Below are positions 17,417 to 26,506 of a DNA stretch of 64,000 nt, one piece after another. Below the pieces are notes generated by a model that was given only the letters and a program-made list of their open reading frames with translations, made no database searches and was not told the origin of the DNA. The position numbers and the translations under genes are program-made. The stretch lies in assembly GCF_001293685.1 (NCBI RefSeq), contig NZ_BCAG01000006.1:310001-374000 (forward strand). The letters are read 5' to 3'. Origin of the DNA: Desulfatitalea tepidiphila (GTDB lineage: Bacteria > Desulfobacterota > Desulfobacteria > Desulfobacterales > Desulfosarcinaceae). How positions within the stretch are numbered: the first letter of the stretch is position 1; each line of letters opens with the position of its first letter.

Positions 17417-18481
17417 ATGGTTATACCGAACTCACATATCCAGTCTGTTAAAGAGATTCTCCACCACCTGCCCTACACCACCACCCATCTTCCCGGCGTG
17501 GGGGGAGAGATCAAGGCGGCACCCGAACATTTCCAGGTTGAGGAAATCTTACCCTATGCACCCTGCGGGGAGGGCGAGCACCTATTTGTCACCCTGCGGC
17601 GGGCCGGCTGGAATACGGCCGATGTGGCGGCGGCATTGGCCAGGTGTTTCGGCCTGAAAAGCATGGAGGTGGGATGGGGCGGGCGAAAAGACAAGCAGGC
17701 AGTCACCACCCAGACCTTTTCACTGCACCTGTCCATGTCCACGCCGATGGACCGGATCGAAGCCACCCTGACCGAACTGCCCTTCACCATCCTTTCCGTT
17801 CAGCGCCATCGCAACAAACTCAAGACAGGCCATGTGGCCCGCAACCGATTTCGCATTCTGATCACACAGACCGCCCCCGGCGCCATCGATGCGGCGACGG
17901 CCATTGCCGAAGCCATTCGTCACAACGGCATCCCGAACTTCTATGGTGAACAGCGCTTTGGTATCGAAAAGGCCAACATCGACCGCGCCATGCAACTGGT
18001 CGAACGACAGCGGCCCGCGCGCGGCAAGCAGGAAGCCTTCCTGGTCTCGGTCATTCAAAGCGCGCTTTTTAACATCTGGCTGACGGAAAGAATCGGCCGG
18101 AATCAATACCATCAAATTCTCGCCGGCGATGTGGCCCAAAAAACAGATACCGGCGGGCTGTTCGTAGTAGACGATGTGGACGAAGCGATGGAAAGGTTTG
18201 GAAGGGGCGCCATTGTTTACACCGGCCCGATATTCGGGCCCAAAATGATGGCAGCCGGCCATCCGGCGGCCGAATTCGAAGCCCAGGTACTGAACCGCTT
18301 TGATCTGGATCTGGATACGTTCAAACGCCTCAGGGCCCCCGGCGCCAGACGCCAGGCCGTCCTGCGCGTCGACGATCTAACGGTACGATCAGAGCAAAAC
18401 GGCCTGGAACTGGCGTTTACCCTGCCGCCGGGCGCGTATGCCACCATGATCACGCGAGAGTTCATGCGTCCCGCCGGGTAG
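17417..18481 (+). CDS. truD: tRNA pseudouridine(13) synthase TruD
   Basis: This enzyme isomerises U13 in tRNA-Glu. The 354 residues match the family length. The catalytic Asp92 lies in GGRKDKQAVT, and the later conserved NFYGEQRFG, a TRUD-domain insert and C-terminal YATMITREFM are in place. The start at 17417 follows AAGAGA and aligns with the family; an upstream extension to 17369 lacks a ribosome site. It follows trpA by about 70 bases and may share its transcript, without an obvious functional link. Confidence 0.95.
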   Translation: MVIPNSHIQSVKEILHHLPYTTTHLPGVGGEIKAAPEHFQVEEILPYAPCGEGEHLFVTLRRAGWNTADVAAALARCFGLKSMEVGWGGRKDKQAVTTQTFSLHLSMSTPMDRIEATLTELPFTILSVQRHRNKLKTGHVARNRFRILITQTAPGAIDAATAIAEAIRHNGIPNFYGEQRFGIEKANIDRAMQLVERQRPARGKQEAFLVSVIQSALFNIWLTERIGRNQYHQILAGDVAQKTDTGGLFVVDDVDEAMERFGRGAIVYTGPIFGPKMMAAGHPAAEFEAQVLNRFDLDLDTFKRLRAPGARRQAVLRVDDLTVRSEQNGLELAFTLPPGAYATMITREFMRPAG

Positions 18482-18655
18482 TGCCTGGCTTTATTTCATG
18501 GGTAAAATGGGATAAACATCCAAACCGACGGCATTGACACCGTCACCGTTTGCAGCGTGGCTGTGGGCCTGCTCGGGCGGGCACCGCGGCTTGGGTTGGG
18601 TCGCAACGGCGCGGTTCTGTAAATTTCTCCACAGGGTGGACCGGAAGGAACACAT

Positions 18656-19840
18656 ATGGCGTCACTGAGCCGCTGGGTCATCTTCCTGGCCGCTTTTTTC
18701 TGCATATACGGCTCGCTTCATCTCTATATCCTGATCAAGGTGAGGCGCGCCCTCTATCTCGACAGGTGGAGCTACATCCTGTTGGTGGTGGTCTTGCTGT
18801 TTTTGATGACGGCGCCCATCAATGCGAGAATGCTCACCCAGGGATACCCGATCTTTTCTCTGGCGTTGACCTGGATCGGATACCTGTGGATGGCCTACCT
18901 TTTTCTTTTTGTTTGTCTGGCCATTCCTCTGGACCTCTATCATTTGATCGTCAGCGGGCTCCAACAGTTTTTCAATGTGGATTGGACCAATATCATGATG
19001 CTGCGGCGCAACAACCTCGCCCTGGTGGCGATCTGTGCGGGCGGCGTGATGATCTATGGCGCCTACGCGGCCTACCATGTCCGCATCGAACAGGTAGCCC
19101 TCAGCAGCGACAAAATCCCGGACACGGTCGACAGGGTGCGCCTCGTGCAGATATCCGATCTTCATTTAGGGCCGATGCTCTACCCCGGGCGCCTGCATCC
19201 GATCCTGGCGGCAATACGCCAGGCACAGCCGGACATCCTGGTTTCTACCGGCGACCTGATCGACGGGCCGTTCCGAGGGGAACAGGAAATCGCCGCGGCG
19301 TTGCGCGCCCTGCCGGCCAGGATCGGCAAATTCGCCGTGAGCGGCAACCATGAGCATTACTTCGGCATCGAAAGATCCATGGACTTCACGCGGGCAGCCG
19401 GTTTCAAGCCACTGCGCGGCGAGCGCGCCGATGTCGGCAACGGCATCGTGCTGGTCGGGGTTGACGATACCCTGGATGGGCACCCGAACAGTGGAAAAGA
19501 AAATGAGCTGCTCTCCCGCATATCCCCGGAACAATTTTCGGTATTGCTCAAACACCGCCCCCTTTTCGATGGGAATCGAATCGGTTACTTCGACCTGCAG
19601 CTCTCAGGGCATGCCCATAATGGCCAAATTTTCCCGTTCACCCTGGTTGTCAGGTTTATTTATCCCATGTCAGACGGCCTCTACCACATCGCCGAAAAGC
19701 ATTACCTGTACGCCAGCAGGGGAACCGGCACGTGGGGTCCACCGATTCGCGTCCTTGCCCCCCCCGAAATCACGATCATCGACCTGCTGCCGGCAAAAAG
19801 CGGCAAGTCTGTGGCGAAGCCCCGGAAAACAGATCAATAA
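18656..19840 (+). CDS. Membrane-anchored metallophosphoesterase (calcineurin-like)
   Basis: A 394-residue protein with three or four N-terminal membrane segments (residues 5-105), another near 115-135, and a metallophosphoesterase domain. The metal-binding blocks are complete: ISDLHLG, STGDLID, SGNHEHY and LSGHAHNGQIFP. The layout is like YkuE-type enzymes that act at the membrane, for example on lipid-linked phosphates, but the substrate is unknown. GGAAGGAA precedes the start. It looks monocistronic. Confidence 0.88.
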   Translation: MASLSRWVIFLAAFFCIYGSLHLYILIKVRRALYLDRWSYILLVVVLLFLMTAPINARMLTQGYPIFSLALTWIGYLWMAYLFLFVCLAIPLDLYHLIVSGLQQFFNVDWTNIMMLRRNNLALVAICAGGVMIYGAYAAYHVRIEQVALSSDKIPDTVDRVRLVQISDLHLGPMLYPGRLHPILAAIRQAQPDILVSTGDLIDGPFRGEQEIAAALRALPARIGKFAVSGNHEHYFGIERSMDFTRAAGFKPLRGERADVGNGIVLVGVDDTLDGHPNSGKENELLSRISPEQFSVLLKHRPLFDGNRIGYFDLQLSGHAHNGQIFPFTLVVRFIYPMSDGLYHIAEKHYLYASRGTGTWGPPIRVLAPPEITIIDLLPAKSGKSVAKPRKTDQ

Positions 19841-19983
19841 ACAGCCGGATCGACAAGCAGCAGATTTGACAAAAGGCAGGCGTGGGCATATGGTGCGGCC
19901 GTTGCGAGCCGGAATACGACCGCCATGTAACGTGGGCCGACTGGCCGAAGAGCCGTACTAAAACAACATAGGGCAGCCCTTAA

Positions 19984-20409
19984 ATGCAGATGAACGAAAC
20001 GAACAACGATTTCTGGCAGAGCCATTCGATGAAGTTCCTCGAATGCGCGTTTCGCGCCGATCGTCAAGAGACCGTACACCGGGCTGACGGACATGGTAAA
20101 AAAACCGGCGAATGCGGTGATACCGTGGAATTTTTCCTCATGGTAAAGGATGACCGGCTGCAAACGATCTCTTATGCCGTCAATGGATGCATGAACACCA
20201 ACGCATGCGCCAATGCCGTCATCGACCTGGCGGAAAAACGCCCGCTGGACGAGGCATGGGACATCACCCCCGAAATGGTTTCCGGATACCTGGAGACACT
20301 GCCCCAAAATCACTACCACTGCGCGGAACTGGCTGTCGGCGCATTTTATCTCGCCCTGGCCGATGCACGGCGAAGCCTTCAACACGCATGGAAAAGCAAG
20401 TACCGCTAA
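19984..20409 (+). CDS. IscU/NifU-like Fe-S scaffold protein
   Basis: A 141-residue protein resembling the IscU domain, which assembles Fe-S clusters. Three cysteines sit in the expected contexts: GECGDTVEF (about residue 43), NGCMNTNACANAV (about 66-73) and HYHCAELAVGAFY (about 112). The middle block has an additional Cys (NAC), and the Cys-to-acid spacing differs from canonical IscU, so it is a divergent relative. It precedes the RsbRD-dsr unit, whose proteins carry many Fe-S clusters; a shared role is speculative. Confidence 0.8.
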   Translation: MQMNETNNDFWQSHSMKFLECAFRADRQETVHRADGHGKKTGECGDTVEFFLMVKDDRLQTISYAVNGCMNTNACANAVIDLAEKRPLDEAWDITPEMVSGYLETLPQNHYHCAELAVGAFYLALADARRSLQHAWKSKYR

Positions 20410-20571
20410 ACGGGACTATCTAAAAAACCGGGATCGGAAGGGCTCCCGCCTCACCCGCCAACAACCCGCCGGCTGGCCATCTCTTTTAGAGCATCCTCGG
20501 CTGTGCCGTTACCCCCTTAAAACAAAGGCAAATTCGCTACAGCCGACCACAAAACCCCACCCCGTTTATTC
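20410..20571. other. Non-coding spacer upstream of the dsr unit
   Basis: No gene or repeat is seen between the NifU-like gene and the promoter at 20572-20600. The short frames there lack ribosome sites. No T-rich terminator stem follows the NifU-like gene. Confidence 0.4.
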
Positions 20572-20600
20572 TTGACATGAGATACCATCTTGACTATAGG
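20572..20600 (+). promoter_or_regulatory. Strong sigma-70-like promoter of the RsbRD-dsrMKJOP unit
   Basis: A perfect TTGACA at 20572-20577 and TATAGG at 20595-20600 are separated by exactly 17 bases. Transcription would start near 20607, leaving an untranslated leader of about 110 bases before the RsbRD-domain gene. This is among the best promoter matches in the window, fitting a highly expressed respiratory unit. Confidence 0.75.
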
Positions 20601-20715
20601 TCGGTCTTTAATTCGGTTGACCATCTTACAACAGGGAAGCGCCGCCAGGGCCTTTTGTATCGAGCTTGGAAGCAGGGCGAGGAAATTCGCTTCCACAATT
20701 CTGGAATTGAGCCCC

Positions 20716-21222
20716 ATGGAATTGATCGCGCAGCTGGAAAAACAAAAAGATGCATTGACCCAGAGCTGGTTTGAACGGGTAATCAACACCTACCCTCCCG
20801 AAACGGCCCATTTTCTGGCTAAGCAAAAAGACCCCTTCGCAAATCCGGTCGGTCAGACCACCTACCGGAGCCTGACCATCCTGGTCGATCTTCTCGGGCA
20901 AGGACTGGATAGAGAAGCCGCCCGGGATGCCCTCGACCCGATTATCCGCATCCGCGCCATTCAAAGTTTTACGGCCTCCCAGGCCACGGGTTTCGTTTTC
21001 GATCTGAAGCAGGTTATCCGCAAAAAATGTACCGTGAAACCCACCGACGCCGATCAAATGGACCACATCGACCACCTTATCGACCAGCTTGCGCTGATTG
21101 CATTTGATCTTTTCATGCAATGTCGTGAAAAAATTTACGATCTGAAAGCCAATGAAACCAAGCAACGCACGTTCAAGGCGTTTGCAAAAGCAGGTTTGAT
21201 AAAGGAGCCGGAGGATGATTGA
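20716..21222 (+). CDS. RsbRD N-terminal domain protein upstream of dsrM
   Basis: A 168-residue, mostly helical cytosolic protein. The body (MELIAQLEKQKDALTQSWFE and following) matches the RsbRD N-terminal, globin-like regulatory fold. Proteins of this type precede dsrMKJOP in other Desulfobacterales. The ATG at 20716 is used because the longer frame to 20590 would start inside the promoter. It likely shares the transcript with dsrM, 150 bases downstream. A sensor or regulatory role for the respiratory complex is inference. Confidence 0.75.
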   Translation: MELIAQLEKQKDALTQSWFERVINTYPPETAHFLAKQKDPFANPVGQTTYRSLTILVDLLGQGLDREAARDALDPIIRIRAIQSFTASQATGFVFDLKQVIRKKCTVKPTDADQMDHIDHLIDQLALIAFDLFMQCREKIYDLKANETKQRTFKAFAKAGLIKEPEDD

Positions 21223-21234
21223 ACCCGGTCCCAC

Positions 21235-21304
21235 CAGGCAATTGAACGAACGTATGATCTCCGGGATCGAAAGATGCCCGGAGCGGACGTCGCTCAGTTG
21301 CCTG
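21235..21304 (+). promoter_or_regulatory. Large stem-loop in the leader of dsrM
   Basis: An outer stem pairs CAGGCAATTG (21235-21244) with CAGTTGCCTG (21295-21304), 9 of 10 bases. An inner stem pairs CTCCGGG (21259-21265) with CCCGGAG (21277-21283). A further small hairpin, CCCCGA/TCGGGG, sits just before the dsrM ribosome site. There is no T tract directly after the stem, so it may act as a processing or attenuation element rather than a simple terminator. Confidence 0.55.
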
Positions 21305-21375
21305 ATCAGTTTTAAACCCTTTTCATATAGCGGGCCCCGACCATTGTTTCGGGGTCAAAAGTGAGGTGCGGGTAG

Positions 21376-22440
21376 ATGAATAAATTTTACATGTCATCAC
21401 TGCTGGCGGTATTCGTGCTGGCCCTGATCGCCTGGGTGGGTTCCTTGGGTCTACCCTGGCTTTTCGGGATTGTCTTGCCGTATCTGGCCGTCCTGGTTTT
21501 CATGGTGGGTGTCGCAAGGCGCATGATGGGCTGGGCGCGGTCGGCCGTTCCCTTTGCCATTCCCACCACCTGCGGTCAGCAAAAGTCTTTGGACTGGATC
21601 AAACCGGCCCGAATCGACAACCCCTCGACCAAGTTCGGCGTTTTCATCCGGATGGCTCTGGAAATCCTGACATTTCGTTCACTTTTCCGCAACACCCGCA
21701 TGAAGCTGACCCATGAGGGGCGGTTCAGTTACAACCTGGAGATCTTCCTCTGGGTGGGCGCCCTGGCGTTCCATTACGCCTTTCTGGTCACCGTGCTGCG
21801 CCACTTTCGATTTTTCCTGGAACCGGTCCCCTGGTGTCTGCAAATGCTCGAAAGCGTGGACAGCTTCTTCCGGGTGGAAATCTCATATGATTTGATCCAG
21901 TTCGGACTTCCGGGCATCTACCTGTCAGGTCTGGTTCTGCTGGCTGCCGTGACCTATCTCTTCCTGCGGCGCCTCTTTATCTCCAAAGTCAAATACATTT
22001 CCCTGGCCTCGGATTACTTCCCCCTCTTTCTGATCATGGGCATCGCTTTCACCGGCATCCTGATGCGTTACTTCACGAAGGTGGATATCGCGAATATCAA
22101 GGAGCTCACCATGGGATTGGTGACGTTTCACCCCACCATCCCGGAGGGCATCAGCCCACTGTTCTACATTCATCTGTTTTTTGTCAGCGTGCTGCTGGCC
22201 TATTTCCCCTTCAGCAAGCTGATGCATATGGGCGGCGTCTTCCTGAGTCCCACACGCAACATGACGGCCAACACCCGCGAAGTCCGCCACGTCAACCCGT
22301 GGAACTACCCGGTGAAGGTCCACACTTACGAGGCCTACGAAAACGAGTTCCGCGAAAAAATGGTCGAAGCCGGATTGCCGGTGGACAAGATGCCGGAACC
22401 CACGCCTGAAGAACCGACCGCGGAAGAGGAAAAGGAGTAA
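21376..22440 (+). CDS. dsrM: Sulfite-reduction-associated complex, membrane subunit DsrM
   Basis: A 354-residue NarI-like cytochrome b subunit of the DsrMKJOP complex. It moves electrons between the menaquinone pool and DsrK at the inner membrane. Two segments at the N-terminus (residues 7-50), then about four more between 120 and 290, carry His residues suitable for two b-type hemes (for example AFHYAF and HLFFVS). It ends in a Glu-rich tail. GAGGTG precedes the ATG. dsrK begins 6 bases after the stop. Confidence 0.93.
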   Translation: MNKFYMSSLLAVFVLALIAWVGSLGLPWLFGIVLPYLAVLVFMVGVARRMMGWARSAVPFAIPTTCGQQKSLDWIKPARIDNPSTKFGVFIRMALEILTFRSLFRNTRMKLTHEGRFSYNLEIFLWVGALAFHYAFLVTVLRHFRFFLEPVPWCLQMLESVDSFFRVEISYDLIQFGLPGIYLSGLVLLAAVTYLFLRRLFISKVKYISLASDYFPLFLIMGIAFTGILMRYFTKVDIANIKELTMGLVTFHPTIPEGISPLFYIHLFFVSVLLAYFPFSKLMHMGGVFLSPTRNMTANTREVRHVNPWNYPVKVHTYEAYENEFREKMVEAGLPVDKMPEPTPEEPTAEEEKE

Positions 22441-22446
22441 ACGATC

Positions 22447-24078
22447 ATGGCAGATGAAACACCCAAAGCCGAAGATTTTTTGGCTCAAATAGATCATCGT
22501 CCGCCCGCCAGACAGTGGATGGACGTACCCACCGAAATCCGCAAGGGTATGTACTGTTATGCGGCCAATCCTAAAAGCGTCGAATACCTCGGCCTGCCCA
22601 ACGCACGGCAGTGGAACCCCATTGAAGACGACTGGCAGCTTCCGGACAACTGGCAGCAAATCCTACATGAAGGCTTCAAGGAGCGCCTGGAACGGTTTCG
22701 CTCGGTCAAAGTCTTCATGGACATTTGTGTGCGCTGCGGGGCCTGCGCCGACAAGTGCCACTTCTTTCTCGGCACCGGCGACCCCAAGAACATGCCGGTA
22801 CTTCGGGCTGAACTCCTGCGCTCGGTCTACCGCAACGACTTCACCAAAATGGGTAAACTGCTGGGCCGCCTGAACGGTGCCCGCCCCATGACCGCCGAAG
22901 TGCTCAAGGAGTGGTGGTACTACCTGTTTCAATGCACCGAATGCCGGCGCTGTTCCGTGTTCTGTCCTTACGGCATCGACACAGCCGAAATCACCATCTT
23001 CGGCCGAGAACTGCTCAACCTGCTCGGCCTGAACATCGACTGGATCGCCACCCCAGTGGCCAATTGCTACCGCACCGGCAACCATCTGGGCATTCAGCCC
23101 CACGCCTTCAAGGACATGCTCGATTTCTTCGTCGATGACATCGAAGAGATCACCGGCATCCGGGTGGAACCCAATTTCAACAAGAAGGGCGCCGACATCC
23201 TCTTCATCACGCCATCGGGTGACGTTTTCGCCGACCCGGGGACCTACTCCTGTATGGGGTACATGATCCTGTTTCATTTCCTCAAGGAGAAGTACGGACT
23301 GGACGTAACCTGGAGCACTTACGGCAGCGAGGGCGGCAACTTTGGCTTTTTCACCTCCCACGAGACCATGAAACGGCTCAACGCCAAGATGTACCTCGAG
23401 GCCAAGCGCCTGGGCGTCAAATGGATCCTGGGCGGCGAGTGCGGACACATGTGGCGCGTGATCCACCAGTACATGGACACCATGAACGGCCCGGCCGACT
23501 TCCTGGAAGAACCGGTCAATCCCATCACAGGCACCAAATTCGAAAACGCCAAGTCGACCAAAATGGTGCACATCGCCGAATTCACCGCCGACCTGATCAA
23601 ACACGGCAAGCTCGATCTGGATCCGAAGCGCAACGACAACAAAATCATCACCTTCCACGATTCGTGCAACCCGGCCCGAGGCATGGGCATGCTGGATGAG
23701 CCGCGCTACGTGATCAAAAATGTGGCCAACCACTTCTATGAAATGCCGGCCAACACGATCCGCGAGCAGACATTCTGCTGCGGCAGCGGATCGGGACTCA
23801 ATGCCGGCGAGAACATGGAAGAGCGCATGGCCGGCGGTTTGCCACGGGCCAACGCCGTCAAATATGTCCACGAGAAATTCGGCGTGAACATGCTGGCTTG
23901 CGTTTGCGCCATAGACCGGGCCGCGCTGCCCCCGTTGATGGAATACTGGGTGCCGGAAGTGGAAGTGACCGGCCTGCACGAACTGGTGGCCAACGCCCTG
24001 ATCCTGCCGGGAGAACAAGAACGAACCACGGACCTGCGCGGCGAGCCGCTGCCGGGAATGGAGGACGCCGATGAGTAA
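22447..24078 (+). CDS. dsrK: Sulfite-reduction-associated complex, HdrD-like Fe-S subunit DsrK
   Basis: A 543-residue cytoplasmic subunit related to the heterodisulfide reductase HdrD, thought to reduce the DsrC trisulfide. Two [4Fe-4S] ferredoxin motifs lie near residues 95-105 (CVRCGACADKC) and 161-171 (CTECRRCSVFC). Two CCG-type regions follow, with SCNPARG near residue 402 and TFCCGSGSG near residue 440, the site of the catalytic noncubane cluster. It overlaps dsrJ by 8 bases, indicating coupled translation. Confidence 0.95.
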   Translation: MADETPKAEDFLAQIDHRPPARQWMDVPTEIRKGMYCYAANPKSVEYLGLPNARQWNPIEDDWQLPDNWQQILHEGFKERLERFRSVKVFMDICVRCGACADKCHFFLGTGDPKNMPVLRAELLRSVYRNDFTKMGKLLGRLNGARPMTAEVLKEWWYYLFQCTECRRCSVFCPYGIDTAEITIFGRELLNLLGLNIDWIATPVANCYRTGNHLGIQPHAFKDMLDFFVDDIEEITGIRVEPNFNKKGADILFITPSGDVFADPGTYSCMGYMILFHFLKEKYGLDVTWSTYGSEGGNFGFFTSHETMKRLNAKMYLEAKRLGVKWILGGECGHMWRVIHQYMDTMNGPADFLEEPVNPITGTKFENAKSTKMVHIAEFTADLIKHGKLDLDPKRNDNKIITFHDSCNPARGMGMLDEPRYVIKNVANHFYEMPANTIREQTFCCGSGSGLNAGENMEERMAGGLPRANAVKYVHEKFGVNMLACVCAIDRAALPPLMEYWVPEVEVTGLHELVANALILPGEQERTTDLRGEPLPGMEDADE

Positions 24079-24472
24079 AAAATGGATCGTAATAGGCTTG
24101 ATTATCTTCCTGGGCCTGTTCGCTTCCCCGTTTTGGTACAACTTGCTGGTCAAAATGGGAACCGCTGCCCCTGCGCCGGAAGTGGTGCTGACCGAGAAGG
24201 CAAAGGTGGCCAAGCAGTGCGTCATGCCCACCGACTTCATGAAAACCGAGCATATGCAACTGCTCGATCTTTGGCGGCTCAAGGTGGTGCGCGGGTTGGA
24301 ACGCGAATTTGTCAACCCCGAGGGAAAAACCTTTGACATGAGTCTGTCGAACACCTGTCTGGACTGCCACAGCAACAAGGCGGAATTTTGTGATCGCTGT
24401 CACAATTATGCTTCCGTGCGACCCTATTGCTGGGATTGCCATATCGATAACCCCCAAGGAGAGATGAAATGA
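24071..24472 (+). CDS. dsrJ: Triheme cytochrome c DsrJ
   Basis: A 133-residue periplasmic cytochrome held by an uncleaved N-terminal membrane segment (residues 5-25). Three CxxCH heme motifs cluster near the C-terminus: CLDCH, CDRCH and CWDCH. In known DsrJ one heme has unusual His/Cys ligation. A Cys at CVMPTDFM (about residue 55) is the plausible ligand. It is followed by dsrO with a 4-base overlap. Confidence 0.93.
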   Translation: MSKKWIVIGLIIFLGLFASPFWYNLLVKMGTAAPAPEVVLTEKAKVAKQCVMPTDFMKTEHMQLLDLWRLKVVRGLEREFVNPEGKTFDMSLSNTCLDCHSNKAEFCDRCHNYASVRPYCWDCHIDNPQGEMK

Positions 24473-25254
24473 AAAGCAGCCGCAGAAGCTTCATGAAAAT
24501 GGCGGGCATTGCCGCTTTGGGGCTTGGCGCTCAGCCGGCGATCAAGGCCATCGCACCCGCCGCAGAAGGACATGGGACCGAGATGCAATTCCACAAAGGT
24601 CCCAAAGCACTGACCGCCAAGCAATGGGCCATGGTGATCGACACCCGGCGTCTTAAAACCGCCGCGGACCTGGAGCCGATCATCGAGGCGTGCCATTCGG
24701 TCCACAATGTGCCCCATTTCACCGACAAACACCACGAAATCAAATGGATATGGGAAACCCATTTCCACAACGCCTTCCCTGGCAGCGCCAACCGTTTCAC
24801 CAGCGAAGAGGTCGAGCATCGTCCCTACCTGGTGTTGTGCAACCACTGTGAAAACCCGCCTTGCGTCAGAGCATGCCCGACCAAGGCCACCTTCAAGAGG
24901 GAAGACGGTATTGTCGTAATGGACATGCATCGCTGCATTGGCTGCCGTTTCTGTATGGCCGCCTGCCCCTATGGCTCGCGTAGTTTCAATTTCAGGGACC
25001 CGCAGCCGTTTATCAAGGAAGTTAACCTGAAGTACCCGCGCCGCATGAAGGGTGTGGTGGAAAAATGCAATTTTTGCGAGGAGCGGCTGGCCGTGGGACA
25101 GATGCCGGCCTGCGTGGAGGCCTCCAAGGGCGCCATCGTGTTCGGTGACCTGGCGGATCCCGATTCCGAGGTGAGGCATGTGCTGCGTGAGAATTTCACC
25201 ATTCGACGCAAACAGAACTTAGGCACCGAACCGTGCGTCTACTATATCGTGTGA
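24469..25254 (+). CDS. dsrO: Periplasmic ferredoxin-like subunit DsrO (Tat-exported)
   Basis: A 261-residue Fe-S protein exported through the Tat path, as shown by SSRRSFMKMAG at the N-terminus. Several Cys clusters for [4Fe-4S] centres follow: CNHCENPPCVRACP, CIGCRFCMAACPYG and CNFCEERLAVGQMPACVEA. It would pass electrons between DsrJ and the membrane partner DsrP. dsrP starts immediately after its stop. Confidence 0.95.
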   Translation: MKSSRRSFMKMAGIAALGLGAQPAIKAIAPAAEGHGTEMQFHKGPKALTAKQWAMVIDTRRLKTAADLEPIIEACHSVHNVPHFTDKHHEIKWIWETHFHNAFPGSANRFTSEEVEHRPYLVLCNHCENPPCVRACPTKATFKREDGIVVMDMHRCIGCRFCMAACPYGSRSFNFRDPQPFIKEVNLKYPRRMKGVVEKCNFCEERLAVGQMPACVEASKGAIVFGDLADPDSEVRHVLRENFTIRRKQNLGTEPCVYYIV

Positions 25255-25255
25255 G

Positions 25256-26422
25256 GTGGGTATGCTTGAATTAGCCATAAGAGGAAACAAAACGTATTGG
25301 ACATGGATCGTGGCCCTGTTGGGTGTCATCGGAGCCGGATTCATCTTTTATCTCTGGCAGCTCCAGTTCGGATTGGGCATCACCGGCATGAGCAGGGATG
25401 TGTCGTGGGGTTTTTACATCGCCAACTTCACCTACCTGGTGGGCGTGGCCGCCGGAGGCGTAATGGTGGTGCTCCCATACTACCTGCACGACTATAAAGC
25501 TTACGGCCGCGTCACTATCCTGGGTGAATTTCTGGCCATCGCCGCGTTGATCATGTGCCTGCTGTTCATCATCGTGGATCTCGGGCAACCGATGCGCGGT
25601 TTCAACGTGCTGCTCTACCCCACGCTCAACAGCGTGCTCTTTTACGACGCCATGGTGCTCAACGGATACCTGCTGATCAACCTGATCGTGGGATGGAACG
25701 TGCTGGAAGCCGAGCGCAACGGGGTGCACTACCAGAAGTGGCTCAAACCGATCATCTACCTCTCCATCCCCTTTGCCGTCAGCATCCATACCGTGACGGC
25801 GTTTCTCTACTGCGGCCTTCCCGGCCGCGGATTCTGGTTGACGGCCATCCTGGCGCCGCGCTTCCTGAGTTCAGCCTTTGCCGCCGGTCCGGCCCTGTTG
25901 GTGCTGTTGTGCCTCTTCATCCGCAACACCACCAAGTTCGATCCGGGCAAGGAGCAGATCCAGAGCCTGGGCAAAACCGTGGCCTATGCCATCTGTATCA
26001 ACGTGTTCTTCTTCCTCTGCGAAGTGTTCGTGGCCTTCTACAGCAATATCCCTGAACACATGGATCACATTAAATACCTGTTCGTGGGGCTTCATGGACA
26101 TGGCGCCCTCGTGCCCTGGATGTGGTCCTCCATGGCGTTGATGGTGATCGGCATCATTCTCACGGTCAACCCGGTGACCCGCAAAAACGAAGCCACCCTG
26201 GCCGTGGCCTGTGCCGTGATCATCGCCGGCACCTGGATCGACAAGGGCCTGGGCATGATCTCCGGTGGTTTTGTGCCCAACCCCCTGCACGAAGTCAACG
26301 AGTATGCGCCCACTTTTCCTGAGATCGTCATCACCATCGGCGTGTATGCCATCGGCGCACTGGTGTTGACGGTGCTGTATAAAATGGCGGTGGGGGTCAA
26401 GGAAGAGGTGGAGCAGGGTTAA
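25256..26422 (+). CDS. dsrP: NrfD-like membrane subunit DsrP
   Basis: A 388-residue integral membrane protein with about ten hydrophobic segments, of the NrfD/PsrC family that exchanges electrons with quinones. It closes the dsrMKJOP set. Typical family patterns such as FYIANFTYLVGVAAGG near residue 51 and GLGMISGGFVPNPL near residue 330 are present. A strong terminator follows 30 bases after its stop, so the transcription unit ends here. Confidence 0.93.
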   Translation: MGMLELAIRGNKTYWTWIVALLGVIGAGFIFYLWQLQFGLGITGMSRDVSWGFYIANFTYLVGVAAGGVMVVLPYYLHDYKAYGRVTILGEFLAIAALIMCLLFIIVDLGQPMRGFNVLLYPTLNSVLFYDAMVLNGYLLINLIVGWNVLEAERNGVHYQKWLKPIIYLSIPFAVSIHTVTAFLYCGLPGRGFWLTAILAPRFLSSAFAAGPALLVLLCLFIRNTTKFDPGKEQIQSLGKTVAYAICINVFFFLCEVFVAFYSNIPEHMDHIKYLFVGLHGHGALVPWMWSSMALMVIGIILTVNPVTRKNEATLAVACAVIIAGTWIDKGLGMISGGFVPNPLHEVNEYAPTFPEIVITIGVYAIGALVLTVLYKMAVGVKEEVEQG

Positions 26423-26453
26423 CTTCTGTTTGATCCTGATCGTTCGATTGCAA

Positions 26454-26484
26454 AGGCCCGGCGGATTCTCCGCCGGGCCTTTTT
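26454..26484 (+). terminator. Intrinsic terminator after dsrP
   Basis: A perfect 12-base-pair stem (AGGCCCGGCGGA at 26454-26465, TCCGCCGGGCCT at 26469-26480) with a TTC loop is followed by TTTTT. It ends the dsr unit. Confidence 0.93.
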
Positions 26485-26506
26485 GTTCGCTGTTGCCGGG
26501 CGACGA

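Noticed and set aside
22663-24378. 571-residue frame antisense to dsrK/dsrJ
   Set aside because: It is a codon-bias shadow of dsrK; the composition is rich in His, Gly and Val with no recognisable domain.
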